Below, piece by piece: positions 26,468 through 36,882 of a DNA stretch of 64,000 nt. A program made the position numbers and the translations under genes. Source of the DNA: Pseudomonas sp. CFBP13508 (GTDB lineage: Bacteria > Pseudomonadota > Gammaproteobacteria > Pseudomonadales > Pseudomonadaceae); contig NZ_QFZZ01000003.1 in NCBI RefSeq assembly GCF_005233515.1, positions 124,001-188,000 of the forward strand. The letters are read 5' to 3'. The notes beneath the pieces are model-generated. The model was not told the DNA's origin, made no database searches, and saw only the letters and a program-made list of their open reading frames with translations. Positions within the stretch are counted from its first letter, which is position 1; each line of letters opens with the position of its first letter.

Positions 26468-27718
26468 TTAGTGGGCAACCGCAGCAGCGCCGTGTTCATC
26501 GATCAACGCACCGTTGTGGAAACGGTCGATGGAGAAAGGTGCAGCCAATGGGTGCATTTCACCCTTGGCCAGACTCGCGGCAAACACGTTGCCCGAGCCG
26601 GGTGTAGCCTTGAAGCCACCGGTGCCCCAACCGCAGTTGAAGAACATGTTCGGTACCGGCGTTTTCGAGATGATCGGGCAAGCGTCCGGGGTGGTGTCGA
26701 CGATGCCGCCCCACTGGCGGTTCATGCGTACCCGCGAGAGCACCGGGAACATCTCGACGATGGCCTGGATGGTGTGTTCGATCACCGGGTACGAACCACG
26801 CTGGCCGTAGCCGTTGTAGCCGTCGATACCGGCGCCGATCACCAGGTCGCCCTTGTCGGACTGGCTGATGTAACCGTGTACGGCGTTGGACATGATCACG
26901 CTGTCGATAATCGGCTTGATCGGCTCGGAGACCAGCGCTTGCAGCGGGTGGGATTCGATCGGCAGGCGGAAACCGGCAAGCTTGGCCATGTGCCCGGAGT
27001 TACCGGCCGTGACCACGCCGACGCGCTTGGCGCCGATGAAACCCTTGTTGGTTTCGACGCCGATGCACACGCCGTTTTCCTTGCGGAAACCGATCACTTC
27101 GGTCTGCTGGATCAGGTCCACGCCCAAGGCATCGGCGGCACGGGCAAAGCCCCAGGCCACGGCATCGTGTCGGGCGACGCCGCCGCGACGCTGCACGGTT
27201 GCGCCCATGATCGGGTAACGGGTGTTCTTCGAGCAGTCCAGGTACGGAATCTCGTCCGCAACCTGCTTGGCGTCGAGCAGTTCGCCGTCGACGCCGTTGA
27301 GGCGGTTGGCGCTGACCCGACGCTCGGAATCACGGATGTCCTGCAGGGTGTGGCACAGGTTGTAGACGCCACGCTGGGAGAACATCACGTTGTAGTTGAG
27401 ATCCTGCGACAGGCCTTCCCACAATTTCATCGCGTGTTCGTAGAGGTGCGCCGACTCGTCCCACAGGTAGTTGGAACGCACGATGGTGGTGTTGCGCGCG
27501 GTGTTACCGCCGCCCAGCCAGCCTTTCTCGACCACGGCGACGTTGGTGATGCCGTGTTCTTTCGCCAGGTAATAGGCGGTCGCCAGGCCGTGCCCGCCGC
27601 CGCCGACGATGACCACGTCGTAGACTTTTTTCGGGGTGGGCGTGCGCCACATGCGCTGCCAGTTTTCGTGGTGGCTGAGCGAGTGTTTGAACAGGCCGAA
27701 GCCGGAATAGCGTTGCAT
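26468..27718 (-). CDS. soxB: Sarcosine oxidase beta subunit
   Basis: A 416-residue flavoprotein of the DAO family that carries the catalytic flavins. The FAD motif is [16 protein letters not shown] near residue 34, followed by [15 protein letters not shown]. Two ATGs exist, at 27724 and 27718. GGAG lies only 2 bases from the first but 8 from the second, so 27718 is chosen. It follows glyA by 21 bp. Confidence 0.97.
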   Translation of the reverse strand: MQRYSGFGLFKHSLSHHENWQRMWRTPTPKKVYDVVIVGGGGHGLATAYYLAKEHGITNVAVVEKGWLGGGNTARNTTIVRSNYLWDESAHLYEHAMKLWEGLSQDLNYNVMFSQRGVYNLCHTLQDIRDSERRVSANRLNGVDGELLDAKQVADEIPYLDCSKNTRYPIMGATVQRRGGVARHDAVAWGFARAADALGVDLIQQTEVIGFRKENGVCIGVETNKGFIGAKRVGVVTAGNSGHMAKLAGFRLPIESHPLQALVSEPIKPIIDSVIMSNAVHGYISQSDKGDLVIGAGIDGYNGYGQRGSYPVIEHTIQAIVEMFPVLSRVRMNRQWGGIVDTTPDACPIISKTPVPNMFFNCGWGTGGFKATPGSGNVFAASLAKGEMHPLAAPFSIDRFHNGALIDEHGAAAVAH

Positions 27719-27739
27719 AGTCATTACTCCAAAACCGAC

Positions 27740-28993
<1,254 letters not shown>

Positions 28994-29170
28994 CGCGTCT
29001 CTCCCAGCGGCATCTGTGCGCCATTCGTCTCGGTAAGGCACTGGCAACGATGGCAGTGCCCTTTGATGCGATGGTATGGCCGGTGCAGACAGCTCAAATG
29101 CCTGCGGACGCCACGCAAAGGTGCGTTTACGACATGGCTGGAAATGACCTCTTCGAAACGCCGCAGATCC

Positions 29171-29280
29171 CCTGTGGGAGCGAGCCTGCTCGCGAAGATG
29201 CCGGCACATCCGACATAGAAGTTGGCTGGCAGACCGCTTTCGTCGGAACGCCGCCCGGAGCCGGCTCGCTCCCACAGGGG
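29171..29280. repeat. REP-type pair, family A, copy 8 (one arm degenerate)
   Basis: The left arm is intact. The right arm (GGAGCCGGCTCGCTCCCACA) is changed and lies 65 bp away. It separates the divergent-facing ends near the TraX-family gene stop. Confidence 0.8.
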
Positions 29281-29991
29281 TCAGGCGATGATTTGGCGGA
29301 TGGCAAGCAGCAGGAGGAAATGCGCGGGATACAGCGCATACGCCCAGCGCCGCATCGGTGGTGGCTGCAGATGTCGCCCATGTCGCAACAAGAACATTCC
29401 GAGCATCGGCGCAAACACACACGTCGCCAGACCAAGCATCGCCACGCTGTTGCCGAATCGCGCCGATTCGAGCAGCACCTGCCATTGGTTCGCCGCCAGA
29501 CACACCAGCCCCGGCAACAGGCTGAAATACCAAGATCGGCGGAACACCAGCAGCATCGCCAATGGCAACATTACGCCGAAGAAACCGAACATCAGTCGTT
29601 CTGAAAAAACCGCCGCAACCACCAGCGCGGCCAGCGCGAGCAACCGTGGCACCGACGCTGAGTCCTGCCAGCCGCGCGCCACCAGCAAGCCCAGCGCCAG
29701 CGTCGGCATCACGTTGAATGTGTCAGGGTCGGAGATATAAAAGCGATAAGGGATTTCGCTGATGGCGCTGAACAGCAACAGCCAGCCCAGATAGCGCCAT
29801 TCCATCTTGCGCGAACCGTCTCGTGCCAGATTCGCCGCCATCGCCAGGCAAAACCATGGAAACGCCAGGCGCCCCGGCACATACAGCCAGTCGGCGGAGA
29901 AGCCGACATATCGCAGGTGATCGAGCAACATGCTCAGCAGCGCCAGCCACTTGAGCAGATCCAGGGCACCGTCGCGTTGGCTCAGGTGCAT
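29281..29991 (-). CDS. TraX family membrane protein
   Basis: A 236-residue polytopic protein with about seven hydrophobic segments starting [18 protein letters not shown] near residue 10. This N-terminal K/D/H pattern and the FPWFCLAMA and YPAHFLLLL segments are typical of TraX, the F-plasmid pilin acetyltransferase family. Chromosomal relatives are probably membrane acyltransferases with unknown substrates. The ATG at 29991 is used; upstream codons are not TraX-like. Divergent from ltaE. Confidence 0.85.
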   Translation of the reverse strand: MHLSQRDGALDLLKWLALLSMLLDHLRYVGFSADWLYVPGRLAFPWFCLAMAANLARDGSRKMEWRYLGWLLLFSAISEIPYRFYISDPDTFNVMPTLALGLLVARGWQDSASVPRLLALAALVVAAVFSERLMFGFFGVMLPLAMLLVFRRSWYFSLLPGLVCLAANQWQVLLESARFGNSVAMLGLATCVFAPMLGMFLLRHGRHLQPPPMRRWAYALYPAHFLLLLAIRQIIA

Positions 29992-30117
29992 AATCGGCCC
30001 ATAAACTGGTAATTTTCCCCACCCGACATCGCATGTGCTCCCCGGAAGATCTTCGGTAAAGTGCGCATCCTCATTGACCACGAGCCTTCACAAGAGTCTC
30101 GATTACGGAAGCCGGCC

Positions 30118-31158
30118 ATGACCGACAAGAGCCAACAATTCGCCAGCGACAACTATTCCGGGATCTGCCCGGAAGCCTGGGCTGCCATGGAACAGGCCAA
30201 CCACGGCCACCAGCGCGCTTACGGCGACGATGAATGGACCGCCCGCGCGGCCGATCATTTCCGCAAACTGTTCGAAACCGACTGCGAAGTGTTCTTCGCC
30301 TTCAACGGCACCGCCGCCAACTCGCTGGCGCTGTCGTCGCTGTGCCAGAGTTACCACAGCGTGATCTGCTCGGAAACCGCCCACGTCGAAACCGACGAAT
30401 GCGGCGCTCCGGAATTCTTTTCCAACGGCTCGAAGCTGCTGATCGCCGGCACTGAAAACGGCAAGATCACCCCGCAATCGATCCGTGAGGTCGCGCTAAA
30501 GCGTCAGGACATCCACTACCCGAAACCGCGTGTGGTGACCCTGACTCAAGCCACTGAAGTCGGCAGCGTCTACACCCCGGAAGAAGTCCGCGCCATCAGC
30601 GCAACCTGCAAGGAACTGGGCCTGCACCTGCATATGGACGGCGCGCGGTTCTCCAACGCCTGCGCATTCCTCGGCTGCTCGCCCGCCGACCTGACCTGGA
30701 AAGCCGGCGTCGACGTGCTGTGCTTCGGCGGCACCAAGAACGGCATGGCGGTGGGTGAAGCGATCCTGTTCTTCAACCACAAACTGGCCGAAGACTTCGA
30801 CTACCGCTGCAAGCAGGCCGGGCAACTGGCGTCGAAGATGCGCTTTTTGTCGGCACCGTGGGTCGGCATTCTGGAAAACGACGCCTGGCTCAAATACGCC
30901 CGCCACGCCAACCACTGCGCGCAACTGCTGGCAGAACTGGTCAGCGACATCCCCGGCGTCGAACTGATGTTCCCGGTGCAGGCCAATGGAGTGTTCCTGC
31001 AACTGTCCGAGCCGGCCATCGCTGCGTTGACTGCAAAGAACTGGCGTTTCTACACCTTCATCGGCAAGGGCGGCGCACGTTTCATGTGCTCCTGGGACAC
31101 CGAAGAAGAGCGCGTGCGCGAACTGGCGCGCGATATTCGCGAGGTCATGTCGGCCTGA
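30118..31158 (+). CDS. ltaE: Low-specificity L-threonine aldolase
   Basis: A 346-residue PLP enzyme that cleaves threonine, allo-threonine and beta-hydroxy amino acids to glycine and an aldehyde. The PLP lysine is Lys207 in FGGTKNGM, with HMDGARFSN as the cofactor-binding segment. It links to the local glycine pathway by its product. Start MTDKSQQFAS at 30118. Confidence 0.94.
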   Translation: MTDKSQQFASDNYSGICPEAWAAMEQANHGHQRAYGDDEWTARAADHFRKLFETDCEVFFAFNGTAANSLALSSLCQSYHSVICSETAHVETDECGAPEFFSNGSKLLIAGTENGKITPQSIREVALKRQDIHYPKPRVVTLTQATEVGSVYTPEEVRAISATCKELGLHLHMDGARFSNACAFLGCSPADLTWKAGVDVLCFGGTKNGMAVGEAILFFNHKLAEDFDYRCKQAGQLASKMRFLSAPWVGILENDAWLKYARHANHCAQLLAELVSDIPGVELMFPVQANGVFLQLSEPAIAALTAKNWRFYTFIGKGGARFMCSWDTEEERVRELARDIREVMSA

Positions 31159-31171
31159 TTCCGCTCCCGGC

Positions 31172-31202
31172 TTGCATTCCCATGCTCAGCACGGGAATGC
31201 AA
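31172..31202. terminator. Hairpin after ltaE
   Basis: A perfect 10-bp stem TTGCATTCCC/GGGAATGCAA with an 11-base loop, 13 bp after the ltaE stop. No T tract follows, so termination is only probable. It marks the left edge of the hcp island. Confidence 0.5.
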
Positions 31203-31317
31203 CCCAGAGGCTGCGCGTCGCAGACCTGCATTTTCAGAATCGGACTACACCAAGGCCTACAGAAAGCACAAAAATCCCGCCATAGACTGCCCGCTCCCGA
31301 TTCAAGGAGCGCACGCG

Positions 31318-31803
31318 ATGGCAATTCCCGGCTACATGACGATCACGGGCAAGACCCAAGGGCTGATTTCGGCAGGCTGCTCAACGCCTGATTCGGTCGG
31401 CAACAGATATCAGGCGGCACACACCGATGAAATCATGGTGCTGTCGTACAGCCACAACCTCGCCAACCTCGACAACTCTCACCGAGCCACCCACGCGCCG
31501 GTCATTGTCACCAAAGTCGTCGACAAATCTTCACCGCTGCTCGCCCAGGCACTGGCCAACCGTGAAGAGATCGACTGCAAGATCAACTTCTACCGAACCT
31601 CCCCTCAGGGTCAGCAGGAAAAATACTTTTCTGTCTCGATCGACGGCGCGGTGCTCACCGAACTGAACCTGGATATGCCCCACGTCATTCTGCACAACGA
31701 CGCGGAACCTCAGGAGCAGGTCGCCATTCGTTATCGTGGCATCAGCTGGGTGCATCACCTCGCCGGGACCAGCGGCCATGCCTCGTGGGGCGAAGAAGGT
31801 TGA
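31318..31803 (+). CDS. hcp: Hcp-family type VI secretion protein
   Basis: A 161-residue Hcp protein of the type with TGKTQGLISAGC...DSVGN near the N-terminus, FNFYRT-like FYRTSPQGQQEKYF in the middle and ISWVHHLAGTSGHASW at the end. Hcp hexamers form the inner tube of the T6SS and carry effectors. This subgroup is the one that in enterobacteria is fused to C-terminal toxins (Hcp-ET). Here the toxin-like part lies in the next, overlapping frame. AAGGAG precedes the ATG. No other T6SS genes are in the window, so this is an orphan tube/cargo gene. Confidence 0.93.
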   Translation: MAIPGYMTITGKTQGLISAGCSTPDSVGNRYQAAHTDEIMVLSYSHNLANLDNSHRATHAPVIVTKVVDKSSPLLAQALANREEIDCKINFYRTSPQGQQEKYFSVSIDGAVLTELNLDMPHVILHNDAEPQEQVAIRYRGISWVHHLAGTSGHASWGEEG

Positions 31804-33263
31804 GCGATCGGCGCCATGGTCTCAGCGACGTTCGACACGTTGCCGGCAAGCTGCTCTCACAGGCACAGACAGTCGGCTCAAGTCATCTGGCATTCGGCAT
31901 TGCGCGCGTGCAGTTCAATCAGGAGGTCGCGCGCTTCGCCAAGGGCATTGTCGATGATGTCGCCAGCGGCCGCCTTTCAGCGGACATGGGCCTTGACGCC
32001 TTTGCACAGGAACAGCGTCATCTTCTGAACCAATCCAGAGTTCTGGTACGCGGCACCAAAGGTGCCGTTCCTGAAGCGGTGAAAAAACGCCCGTTATCGA
32101 TGCTCAGGCAGCCTGCCTCGCGCTCCGATCCAGACAGGTTGCTACGCGCGATTCGTCAGCAGAACCTCAGGGTGGCGCGCGTTAATAACAGCAGCACCGC
32201 GCGCAGCCCTCAGCCCGTCAACGACTTGAAGTTCTTCCCCAGCGAGCACTGGCCGCAAGATCGTCCGGCCCCATCGGAGCCGGGTTTTTACATCGTGCCG
32301 AAAAGCATTGTCGTCGAGAAGCTTGAGGCACAACTGCTCCCCTCCGCCAACCCGAATGTCATCGCCAGATTCAGAAGTTTGAATCCGACCCCGGACATGA
32401 TTAAAGCCGGTTCGATGATCGTGCTGAGCGACCCTGACAATCAGCAATGCACATACGAGGAAGCATTGCTGATGCAGACCGCGCGTTTCGTCAGTGCGAC
32501 GCTGGAACCGCTGACCGTGGAAGAAGCGGATTTCATGGCGCAGCACTATGGCGTGATCCAGACCGCACTCGCCTATGAATCAAAAGTGATCGGGGTCGTC
32601 ACGGCCATGGCAGCCAATCATCTGGATGGCATAAAAAATGTTCTCGCAGATATTGAGAAGTTGCATGTTCAAACGCTGGACGTAAAAGGCCACCGGGTCT
32701 CTGAAGAATTCATAAACAAGCGTGACCAATTACTCAAAAAGCTGGACGTCCAACTCAATCGGTTCACCCGGCAGAGTATTGGCATCCCCGATTACCCGAG
32801 CCTGAAGACCACTCTAGGCATTGATCATCCCTATCTTGTGCACCACTGGCGAAAAGCCGGCGGCATCGGCCAGAACCCAGGTTATGCCACGCATATTCGG
32901 GCAGTCAGCCAAGCATCAAAGTACGTTAAATATGGCGGCTGGATCGGTACAGCGGTGGGTGGTGGCGCCTCCGCCTTAAAGGTGCAGGATGTCTGCATGC
33001 ACGGAAGCGCGGAGGCATGTGAAAAAGTGAAGTTCACGGAGAGCGGAAGCTTTTTGGGTGGTGTGGGTGGCGGAATGGTTGCCGGCGCGCTCGTAAGCTT
33101 GACTGCCTCAACGATTTGCGTAGGCGCTGGCCTCCCGACAGGAGGGCTTGGCACTGTACTTTGCAGTGCGCTACTGGCAGGACTCGGAAATTACGCCGGC
33201 GGGACTTTGGGCGAGAAAGGCGGCGAACGGATCGCACAGAAAGTATACGAGGCTGTTAAATGA
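31785..33263 (+). CDS. Putative T6SS pore-forming effector
   Basis: Up to 492 residues in the -1 frame relative to hcp. The start is uncertain: GTG at 31785 or TTG at 31800, both overlapping the hcp end. GAAGAAGG lies just before the TTG. A central segment (GFYIVPKS, then VIARFRSLNP and IKAGSMIVL) looks like a LysM-type peptidoglycan-binding motif. A long helical region follows. The last 72 residues form a Gly-rich hydrophobic segment (GSFLGGVGGGMVAGALVSLT and ICVGAG...LLAGLGNYAGGTLG) like the glycine-zipper ends of membrane-inserting toxins. Context between hcp and a membrane protein supports an effector. Pore formation is inference. Confidence 0.75.
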   Translation: MGRRRLSDRRHGLSDVRHVAGKLLSQAQTVGSSHLAFGIARVQFNQEVARFAKGIVDDVASGRLSADMGLDAFAQEQRHLLNQSRVLVRGTKGAVPEAVKKRPLSMLRQPASRSDPDRLLRAIRQQNLRVARVNNSSTARSPQPVNDLKFFPSEHWPQDRPAPSEPGFYIVPKSIVVEKLEAQLLPSANPNVIARFRSLNPTPDMIKAGSMIVLSDPDNQQCTYEEALLMQTARFVSATLEPLTVEEADFMAQHYGVIQTALAYESKVIGVVTAMAANHLDGIKNVLADIEKLHVQTLDVKGHRVSEEFINKRDQLLKKLDVQLNRFTRQSIGIPDYPSLKTTLGIDHPYLVHHWRKAGGIGQNPGYATHIRAVSQASKYVKYGGWIGTAVGGGASALKVQDVCMHGSAEACEKVKFTESGSFLGGVGGGMVAGALVSLTASTICVGAGLPTGGLGTVLCSALLAGLGNYAGGTLGEKGGERIAQKVYEAVK

Positions 33264-34024
33264 CTCTTCGTACTTCAGAGAAAATATTCTTGTTGATTGG
33301 TATTGTAGACTTCGTCGGCATATTTACTTTGATAGGAGTGATGTTGTATGTCGCGAAAACAAAGACCGAAACCATATTGAACCATCTAACAAACAGTTCT
33401 ATTTCGAGCAGACTGATAATGCTTTGGCACGGAGGTCCTTGGGGCAAAATCTACATGATGGGAGAAGTGTTCGACATCATGCGAAACCCTGAATTTTACA
33501 TTCACACCGGAAAACTTTGCGCGAAAGACTTCGAAAACTTCCCCAAAAAACTGAAAAAGAACCTGATTATTTTATACAAACTGGTTTTCATTTTTTTTGC
33601 AATTATGATGTGCTTGGGAATAAGCTCATCCGTAGATCAAATTAACAATATCGTAAAAGATCCAATTGTGATCACGACACTGGTGAGTCTCACAGGTCTT
33701 TTAGTGGTAAATGGAATTTTACTTTATACCGCCAAGAGAAGACTGGAAACGATCCTGAATAGCCTGAAACGCAGTTCAATCACATCGTCTTTGCTCATGT
33801 TATGGCAAGCGGGCCTGGGGGGACGTATTTATATGTTGGGTGAGATTTTCGGCATCCTCAAAAAACCCGCACGGTACATTTCCCAAGGCAAAGTCAGCGC
33901 AAGAGACGTTAAGAATTTCCCGCCAAAACTCAAACGCGACCTGCTCAAACTGAATAAATACCAGCAAATATTTGGCTTTGCCTTTGTGGGCTTCGGCCTG
34001 CTCGCTCTGTTCGGGCTGATTTGA
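33260..34024 (+). CDS. Tandem-duplicated membrane protein, probable immunity protein
   Basis: A 254-residue protein with four hydrophobic segments (about 8-30, 103-124, 138-158, 236-254). Residues 27-102 and 153-228 are two copies of one module, identical at about 41 of 76 positions by eye, with shared ETILN, LMLW, GEIF/GEVF and NFP.KLK blocks. The gene is clearly more AT-rich than its neighbours, as is usual for immunity genes. Its ATG overlaps the effector stop (ATGA). An inner-membrane location fits protection against a pore-forming toxin. I know no named family for it. Confidence 0.75.
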   Translation: MTLRTSEKIFLLIGIVDFVGIFTLIGVMLYVAKTKTETILNHLTNSSISSRLIMLWHGGPWGKIYMMGEVFDIMRNPEFYIHTGKLCAKDFENFPKKLKKNLIILYKLVFIFFAIMMCLGISSSVDQINNIVKDPIVITTLVSLTGLLVVNGILLYTAKRRLETILNSLKRSSITSSLLMLWQAGLGGRIYMLGEIFGILKKPARYISQGKVSARDVKNFPPKLKRDLLKLNKYQQIFGFAFVGFGLLALFGLI

Positions 34025-34038
34025 AATTGCACTTTCCC

Positions 34039-34067
34039 GGTCGATCTCCTCATTTAGGAGATCGACC
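34039..34067. terminator. Hairpin after the immunity gene
   Basis: A perfect 12-bp stem GGTCGATCTCCT/AGGAGATCGACC with a 5-base loop, 14 bp after the stop and 16 bp before the end of gbcB on the other strand. No strong T tract. It marks the right edge of the hcp island. Confidence 0.6.
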
Positions 34068-34082
34068 CAAGTTCATGCCTAT

Positions 34083-35183
34083 TTAAAACTCAATCCGCAC
34101 ATCCCCCTTCGGCACGCTGCAGCACGACAGGATAAATCCTTCCGCCTCGTCATCCTCGGTAATCCCGCCGTTGTGCTCCATCTCCACTTCGCCGCCCAGT
34201 TTCATCACTTTGCACGTTCCGCAGATACCCATGCCGCAGGCTTTCGGGATCATCAGGCCGAGTTTGGCGGCTGCTGCGTGGACGGTTTCGCCCGGGCCGA
34301 CGCGAATGCTTTTGCCGGAGGCGGTGAATTCCACCTGATGCAGATCCGCGGCATCGATTTCCGGCGCGTCGGCGGCTTGTTCGGCCTGTTCCACCGCGTC
34401 GGCGCGGGCCTCGGGTGGCGTGGCGCCGAAGGATTCTTCGTGGTAGCGCGACATGTCGTAGCCGGCCGCTTCCAGCAAGCGTTTGACCGCAGTCATGTAA
34501 GGCGTCGGGCCGCAGCAGAACACTTCGCGTTCGAGGAAGTCCGGAACCATAAGTTCGAGCATCTTGTGGTTCAGGTAACCGCGATAACCGGCCCATGGCT
34601 CACCGAGACCGTGTTTTTCGCAGATCAGGTGCAGGCTGAAGTTGTCGATCCGCGACGCCATGTGCTCAAGCTCGCGGTGGTAAATGATGTCTTTCGGCGA
34701 CCGCGCGCTGTGCACGAAGGTCATGTCGACATTGGCGTTGGTGTCGTAGAACCAGCGCGCCATCGACATGCACGGGGTAATGCCGACGCCGCCGCTCAAA
34801 TACAGAACCTTCGGGCTCGGGAAGTCGATCGCGTTGAACAGCCCGACCGGGCCGTGCACCGCCAGTTCTTGCCCCTCATGCAAAGTGTCGTGCAACCAGT
34901 TCGAGACCTTGCCACCCGGCACGCGTTTGATCGTCACCGAAAAGCTGTACGGCACCGACGGCGAGCTGGAAATCGTGTACGAACGCATGATCGGCTGGCC
35001 TTCGATTTCCAACTCCAGGGTGACGAACTGCCCCGGCTTGAAGAAGAACAGGATCGGCTGGTCGGCCATAAAGCAGAAGGTGCGCACATCCCAGGTTTCC
35101 TGGATGACTTTGACGCAACGGACAATGTGTCGGCCATTGGCCCAGGTCTGGGTGGTGACCGGATTCAGGAAGCTGTTGGACAT
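34083..35183 (-). CDS. gbcB: Glycine betaine demethylase, reductase subunit
   Basis: A 366-residue ferredoxin reductase that feeds electrons to GbcA. It has an N-terminal FAD-binding domain (RSYTISSSPS near residue 68), an NAD-binding domain (LSGGVGITPCMSMA, FCCGPTPYM) and a C-terminal plant-type 2Fe-2S domain with CGMGICGTC and SCCS. ATG at 35183 has GGAG six bases upstream; a GTG at 35195 overlaps this ribosome site. Divergent from gbcA. Confidence 0.96.
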   Translation of the reverse strand: MSNSFLNPVTTQTWANGRHIVRCVKVIQETWDVRTFCFMADQPILFFFKPGQFVTLELEIEGQPIMRSYTISSSPSVPYSFSVTIKRVPGGKVSNWLHDTLHEGQELAVHGPVGLFNAIDFPSPKVLYLSGGVGITPCMSMARWFYDTNANVDMTFVHSARSPKDIIYHRELEHMASRIDNFSLHLICEKHGLGEPWAGYRGYLNHKMLELMVPDFLEREVFCCGPTPYMTAVKRLLEAAGYDMSRYHEESFGATPPEARADAVEQAEQAADAPEIDAADLHQVEFTASGKSIRVGPGETVHAAAAKLGLMIPKACGMGICGTCKVMKLGGEVEMEHNGGITEDDEAEGFILSCCSVPKGDVRIEF

Positions 35184-35479
35184 GCTGTTCTCCACGGCCG
35201 ACTGTCGGCCTCTTGTCGGCGATTCTGCGTATAGCGCAGACCGTGCGTTTACCTATCCGCGACATTGACATACTTATCGCGACCAGCCCTTGAACACCGG
35301 GGCTTGCGCGTCGGGAACAGATTGCGCCATGTCGCGCATGGATAAGGTTCCCCCCAGCGCCGGCCCCACACTCGCCCCAACACAAGACGACTTCTTTACA
35401 CCTTGCGTAGCAACCGTTTTGCAGCACACCTGATCAGCCACTTTCGCCGGCCACGCAGAGGGCCATGAGGATTACATCG
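35184..35479. promoter_or_regulatory. gbcB-gbcA divergent promoter region with GCGAC repeats
   Basis: GCGAC occurs at 35259-35263 and 35279-35283, 20 bp apart, within the related sequences TATCCGCGACAT and TTATCGCGACCA. TGTCGGC is repeated at 35203 and 35214. AraC-family activators usually bind such direct repeats. GbdR, encoded in this window, is known to activate gbcA and gbcB in P. aeruginosa, so these are candidate GbdR half-sites. Confidence 0.5.
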
Positions 35480-36775
35480 ATGGACGTCACCGCAAAAATC
35501 AGCCTGGGCGATCCGCTGGAACCCGCACGCAAGGCCACCGCACAAATGCTCCAGGAGCGCGAGCGCACCTTTTCCCTGCCGCAACCGTTCTACAGCGACG
35601 AGCGCCTGTTCGATATCGACATGCAGGAGATCTTCCAGAAGGAATGGTTGATCGCCGGCATGACCTGCGAGATCCCGGCCAAGGGCAACTACCTGACCCT
35701 GCAGGTCGGCAAGAACCCGATCATCGTCATTCGTGGCGCTGAGGGCGTGGTGCACGCGTTCCACAACGTCTGCCGCCACCGTGGCTCGCGCCTGTGCACC
35801 AGTGAAAAAGGCAAAGTCGCCAAACTGGTCTGCCATTACCACCAGTGGACTTACGAACTGGACGGTCGCCTGTTGTTCGCCGGCACCGAGATGGGCGCCG
35901 ACTTCGACATGAAGCAGTACGGCCTCAAACCAGTAAATGTGAAAACCGCTGGCGGTTACATCTTCATCAGCCTGGCGGAGAACCCGCCGGCCATCGATGA
36001 CTTCCTGTCGACGCTCAACCATTACATGGAACCGTATGACATGGAGAACACCAAGGTGGCGATTACCACCACCTTGATGGAGAAAGCCAACTGGAAACTG
36101 GTTCTGGAAAACAACCGCGAGTGCTACCACTGCAACGCGTCGCACCCGGAACTGTTGAAAACCCTGCTGGAGTGGGACGACGTCACCGACCCGCGCGCCG
36201 ATCAGGCCTTCAAGGATCACGTCGCCGCCTCCGCCGCTGCCTGGGAAGCGGAAAAGATCCCTTACGCCCACGCCAGTTTCGGCTTGCGCAACCGTATCGT
36301 GCGCATGCCGCTGCTCAAGGGCACCGTGTCGATGACCCTCGACGGCAAGCAAGGCTGCGCGAAACTGATGGGCCGGATCAAGAACCCGGACCTGGGCTCG
36401 ATGCGCATCCTGCACCTGCCGCATTCGTGGAACCACTGCATGGGCGATCACATCATCGTCTTCACCGTGTGGCCGATCAGCGCCCAGGAAACCATGGTCA
36501 CCACCAAGTGGCTGGTGCACAAGGATGCGGTGGAAGGTGTCGATTACGACGTCGAGCGCATGCGCCAGGTGTGGGACGCGACCAACGATCAGGACCGGCG
36601 TCTGGCTGAGGAAAACCAGCGCGGGATCAACTCCACCGCTTACCAGCCGGGGCCTTACTCGAAGACCTATGAATTCGGCGTGGTCAACTTCGTCGACTGG
36701 TACAGCGAGCGGATGTTGAACAACCTCGGGGCCGAGCCTGCGCCTTACCTCAAAGGTGTACCGGTTCAGGGCTGA
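35480..36775 (+). CDS. gbcA: Glycine betaine demethylase, Rieske oxygenase subunit
   Basis: A 431-residue Rieske non-haem iron oxygenase that converts glycine betaine to dimethylglycine and formaldehyde with GbcB. The Rieske cluster ligands are Cys98, His100, Cys118 and His121 (CRH and CHYH). The catalytic domain shows NNRECYHCNASHPE with mononuclear iron His ligands. ATG at 35480 lies 9 bases after GAGG; the ATG at 35465 overlaps this site and is not used. Confidence 0.97.
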   Translation: MDVTAKISLGDPLEPARKATAQMLQERERTFSLPQPFYSDERLFDIDMQEIFQKEWLIAGMTCEIPAKGNYLTLQVGKNPIIVIRGAEGVVHAFHNVCRHRGSRLCTSEKGKVAKLVCHYHQWTYELDGRLLFAGTEMGADFDMKQYGLKPVNVKTAGGYIFISLAENPPAIDDFLSTLNHYMEPYDMENTKVAITTTLMEKANWKLVLENNRECYHCNASHPELLKTLLEWDDVTDPRADQAFKDHVAASAAAWEAEKIPYAHASFGLRNRIVRMPLLKGTVSMTLDGKQGCAKLMGRIKNPDLGSMRILHLPHSWNHCMGDHIIVFTVWPISAQETMVTTKWLVHKDAVEGVDYDVERMRQVWDATNDQDRRLAEENQRGINSTAYQPGPYSKTYEFGVVNFVDWYSERMLNNLGAEPAPYLKGVPVQG

Positions 36776-36785
36776 TCAGGAGCAA

Positions 36786-36856
36786 AACATCGCAGCCTGC
36801 GGCGGCTCCTACAGGTGGAATGCATTCCCCTGTGGGAGCGAGCCTGCTCGCGAAGG
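36786..36856. repeat. Composite: family C remnant joined to a single family A arm (copy 9)
   Basis: CGCAGCCTGCGGCGGCTCCT, a diverged family C arm, is followed 25 bp later by an intact TGTGGGAGCGAGCCTGCTCG arm. Neither has its partner arm. Confidence 0.7.
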
Positions 36857-36882
36857 CGTCCTTACCTACATCACAAGTCTGA

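Noticed and set aside
31781..31803. A programmed frameshift site at the end of hcp
   Set aside because: GTGGGGCGAAGAAGGTTGA has no X-XXY-YYZ heptamer or clear downstream pseudoknot. Coupled re-initiation is the simpler reading.
31159..34082. The hcp region as part of a prophage or full T6SS cluster
   Set aside because: No VgrG, sheath, baseplate, integrase or phage genes are nearby; only the three-gene cargo is present.
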